DNA from: Brevibacillus composti | GTDB taxonomy: Bacteria > Bacillota > Bacilli > Brevibacillales > Brevibacillaceae | NCBI RefSeq assembly: GCF_016406105.1 | Contig: NZ_CP066308.1 | Span: 941,501-1,005,500, forward strand | Direction of reading: 5' to 3' | DNA length: 64,000 nucleotides | Shown: positions 62,098 to 64,000 of the stretch, piece after piece | Layout of the letters: every line of letters starts with the position of its first letter | Numbering within the stretch: the stretch's first letter is position 1 | Made by a program: the position numbers and the translations under genes | The notes under the pieces: model-generated | Database searches by the model: none | What the model was told of the DNA's origin: nothing | The model's input: only the letters and a program-made list of their open reading frames with translations

Positions 62098-62562
62098 GTG
62101 AAAGCTCCCTATAACCTGCCTGATTTTCTGGGAGCCTTGGTCTCGATCGCGGTGGGAATCGTCGTCAGTCTGGAGGCGTATCGCTTGCAATCCTATTCAT
62201 CCTCCCTGTATGTAGGCGATCACACCCTGCCAGCCATGCTCGGACTGCTGCTGTTGGTTCTGGGAGGATCGCTGCTTCTGCAATCGTATCGTCCGGGGAA
62301 TCGGGAGGAAGCCGGAGAAAAGCCGCCTCCCTATGGAAAAAATGTGGCGTGCTGTCTCTTGGTCCTGTTCATCTACGGACTGGTGATCGACATACTGGGG
62401 TATGTGCTGTCCACCTGGCTCGTCTCGATGATTCTGTTTCGCGTCATCGGTGCGTACCGCTGGCGGACGGCTCTCTTCCAGGCCGTCATCTTGACGGGAA
62501 GCTTGTACGTCGTGTTCGTGCTCTGGCTGCAGATCATGTTTCCGACCGGATTCTTCTTATGA
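62098..62562 (+). CDS. tctB: Tripartite tricarboxylate transporter subunit B
   Basis: 154 residues, four membrane helices, of the small TctB subunit family. With TctA it forms a secondary carboxylate importer that needs a TctC binding protein. GTG start after GAGGTGAAG. The TctC gene is not in the window upstream. Confidence 0.85.
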   Translation: MKAPYNLPDFLGALVSIAVGIVVSLEAYRLQSYSSSLYVGDHTLPAMLGLLLLVLGGSLLLQSYRPGNREEAGEKPPPYGKNVACCLLVLFIYGLVIDILGYVLSTWLVSMILFRVIGAYRWRTALFQAVILTGSLYVVFVLWLQIMFPTGFFL

Positions 62563-62575
62563 AAGGTTGCTGTTT

Positions 62576-64000
62576 ATGGATACCTTGCAACTTCTGCTAT
62601 CCGGCTTATCAGAAGCATTGACCCTGGAAAATTTGCTGATGGCCGCAGTAGGTGCACTGGTGGGAACCTTTGTGGGGGTATTGCCGGGACTCGGGCCTAC
62701 ATCTGCCATCGCGATCCTGCTCCCGGTGACCGGGGTACTGGAGCCCACCCAGGGCATCATCATGCTCGCCGGCATTTACTACGGGGCCATGTACGGCGGC
62801 TCCACGACGGCGATCCTGCTCAATATCCCCGGCGAGATCTCCTCGGTGCCGACCTGCCTGGATGGATACCCCTTGGCGAAAAAGGGGAGGGGAGGGCCGG
62901 CCTTGGGGATTTCGGCCATCGCCTCCTTTGCCGCCGGGATCATGGGTGTCATCGGACTCGTTTTTTTCGCTCCGGTGCTGGCGGATCAGGCGCTCAGGTT
63001 CGGACCGCCCGAGTATCTGGCGCTGATGCTGCTGGCCTTGACGCTGATGGTCAGCCTGTCGGGAGGCTCCTTTCTCAAAGCGTTTATCATGGGGGCGCTG
63101 GGATACGTGCTGGCTTTGGTCGGCCTCGGTCCCTCCTCCGGCATGCCCCGTTTTGACTACGGCTTCGCAAAGCTGGTCGGTGGACTGGATATGATCAGCA
63201 TCATCATCGGGCTGTTTGCCATCACCGAGGTGCTGAAGGGGATAGAGGAAAAACGCGTCACCACCGTAATCGGCAAGCCGGGCAGCGTCTATCCGTCAAA
63301 GGCTGACCTGAAGCAAAGCGCCGGCCCGGCCGTCCGGGGGGGTCTGGTAGGCTTTTTCCTCGGCCTTTTGCCCGGCTGCTCGGCGGCCATCACCTCTTTT
63401 CTCGCCTATGATCTGGAGAAAAAGGTGGCCAAAGAGCCGCAGCGGTTCGGCCGCGGGGCGCTGGAGGGGGTCGCTGCGCCAGAGGCGGCGAACAATGCGA
63501 CCAGCAGTGCAGGGTTTATCCCGCTGTTTTCACTCGGCATCCCGTCTTCGCCGCCGCTTGCCATCCTGCTGGCCGGCCTGATGATTTACGGTCTGACCCC
63601 GGGGCCGGTGCTGTTTGAACAGAACGCCAGCTTTGTCTGGACGGTCATCGCTTCGATGTTCGTGGGCAATGCGATGCTGCTGGTGCTCAATCTGCCGATG
63701 GTCTGGCTATGGGTCAAATTGACCCGGGTGCCGTACGGGATCATGGCCCCGATCATTCTCGTCTTTTGCACGATCGGTGCGTACTCTGTCCGCAACAGCT
63801 TGTTTGACGTGCTGGTCGCGTTTCTGTTCGGCGGGCTTGGCTACCTGCTGAACCGATACAAGTGGCCTGTCGTTCCGCTCGTTCTCTGTTTTATCCTCGG
63901 ACCGCTTCTGGAGGAATCGCTGATCCAGACGACAGCGATGTCAGCAGAGGGCCTGGCCCTGGTGCTGCAGCGACCCATCTCCTCCGTTATCTTGGCGGCC
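62576..64000 (+). CDS. tctA: Tripartite tricarboxylate transporter subunit A, 3' end outside window
   Basis: 475 codons visible and still open at the window end; TctA proteins are near 500 residues. About twelve hydrophobic segments with the TctA glycine-rich motifs (GTFVGVLPGLGPTSAIAILLP near 30; YGAMYGGSTTAILLNIPGE near 66; GLPGCSA-like LLPGCSAAITSF). ATG 62576 lies 13 bases after the tctB stop. Imports citrate or another carboxylate. Confidence 0.9.
   Translation, partial: MDTLQLLLSGLSEALTLENLLMAAVGALVGTFVGVLPGLGPTSAIAILLPVTGVLEPTQGIIMLAGIYYGAMYGGSTTAILLNIPGEISSVPTCLDGYPLAKKGRGGPALGISAIASFAAGIMGVIGLVFFAPVLADQALRFGPPEYLALMLLALTLMVSLSGGSFLKAFIMGALGYVLALVGLGPSSGMPRFDYGFAKLVGGLDMISIIIGLFAITEVLKGIEEKRVTTVIGKPGSVYPSKADLKQSAGPAVRGGLVGFFLGLLPGCSAAITSFLAYDLEKKVAKEPQRFGRGALEGVAAPEAANNATSSAGFIPLFSLGIPSSPPLAILLAGLMIYGLTPGPVLFEQNASFVWTVIASMFVGNAMLLVLNLPMVWLWVKLTRVPYGIMAPIILVFCTIGAYSVRNSLFDVLVAFLFGGLGYLLNRYKWPVVPLVLCFILGPLLEESLIQTTAMSAEGLALVLQRPISSVILAA

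Overview
The window looks like chromosome from an aerobic, endospore-forming Bacillota, most likely Brevibacillus or a close relative (inference). The evidence is strong AGGAGG-type ribosome sites, frequent GTG/TTG starts, a moderately high GC content and sporulation genes (Spo0E-like, YutH-like, CdaS, collagen-like protein). Gene content and order also resemble the Bacillus subtilis yut-yuz-yum-yui region: yutE, yutF, yutG, yutH, yutI, yuzD, yutJ, yuzB, yutM, yumC, yumB, yuiA, yuiB, yuiC, yuiD, yuiE(pepA) and a YuiH-like gene. I saw no rRNA, tRNA, CRISPR array or complete insertion sequence.

Layout. 0-6 kb: end of a Tyr/Pro-rich protein gene, a dicarboxylate/amino-acid symporter, glpX with a DUF3055 gene, a DUF86 gene, a winged-helix regulator with a SufR-like cysteine cluster, and a NagD-type phosphatase. 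5.5-19.5 kb: pgpA, yutH, a 2-hydroxyacid dehydrogenase coupled to a hydrolase, NifU-like yutI, the mccA-mccB reverse transsulfuration pair with yuzD, a secreted stalk-domain protein, NDH-2 (yutJ), yuzB, mqnE (futalosine route to menaquinone), a Spo0E-like phosphatase, yutM, and a YolD-like gene under a LexA box. 19.6-28.5 kb: ECF sigma/anti-sigma pair, a CuA-like cupredoxin lipoprotein, an amino-acid ABC transporter with an IclR regulator and a RocB peptidase, and small unknown proteins. 28.6-40.7 kb: yumC, yumB, a cluster of structured repeats, a NUDIX gene, yuiA-yuiB-yuiC, a cobalamin-binding-like protein, yuiD, DUF309, pepA, a CoA-binding protein, a GSA-type aminotransferase and a YuiH-like molybdopterin protein.

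41-54 kb is the accessory part: a DUF3889 protein, a decayed SLH-anchored surface-protein gene with several frameshifts, a DUF4183 gene and a collagen-like/DUF4183 gene, then small regulator-target modules (MarR with threonine aldolase and AlaX; HxlR with quinone reductase; MocR opposite PaiB and LysE). 54-64 kb: cold-shock protein, small zinc-binding proteins, a chemotaxis receptor split at a run of ten G, a cysteine-desulfurase-like enzyme, cdaS, and a LacI-regulator/amidohydrolase/TctB-TctA cluster that runs off the window.

The least explained features are: (1) a family of three palindromic repeats at 12.16, 31.58 and 32.01 kb with 20-bp terminal inverted repeats and paired changes in an inner stem; (2) the G10 tract that splits the chemotaxis receptor; (3) structured leaders before mccA, yuiB and yuiC, the last burying the ribosome site in a perfect 10-bp stem; and (4) the broken surface-protein locus.
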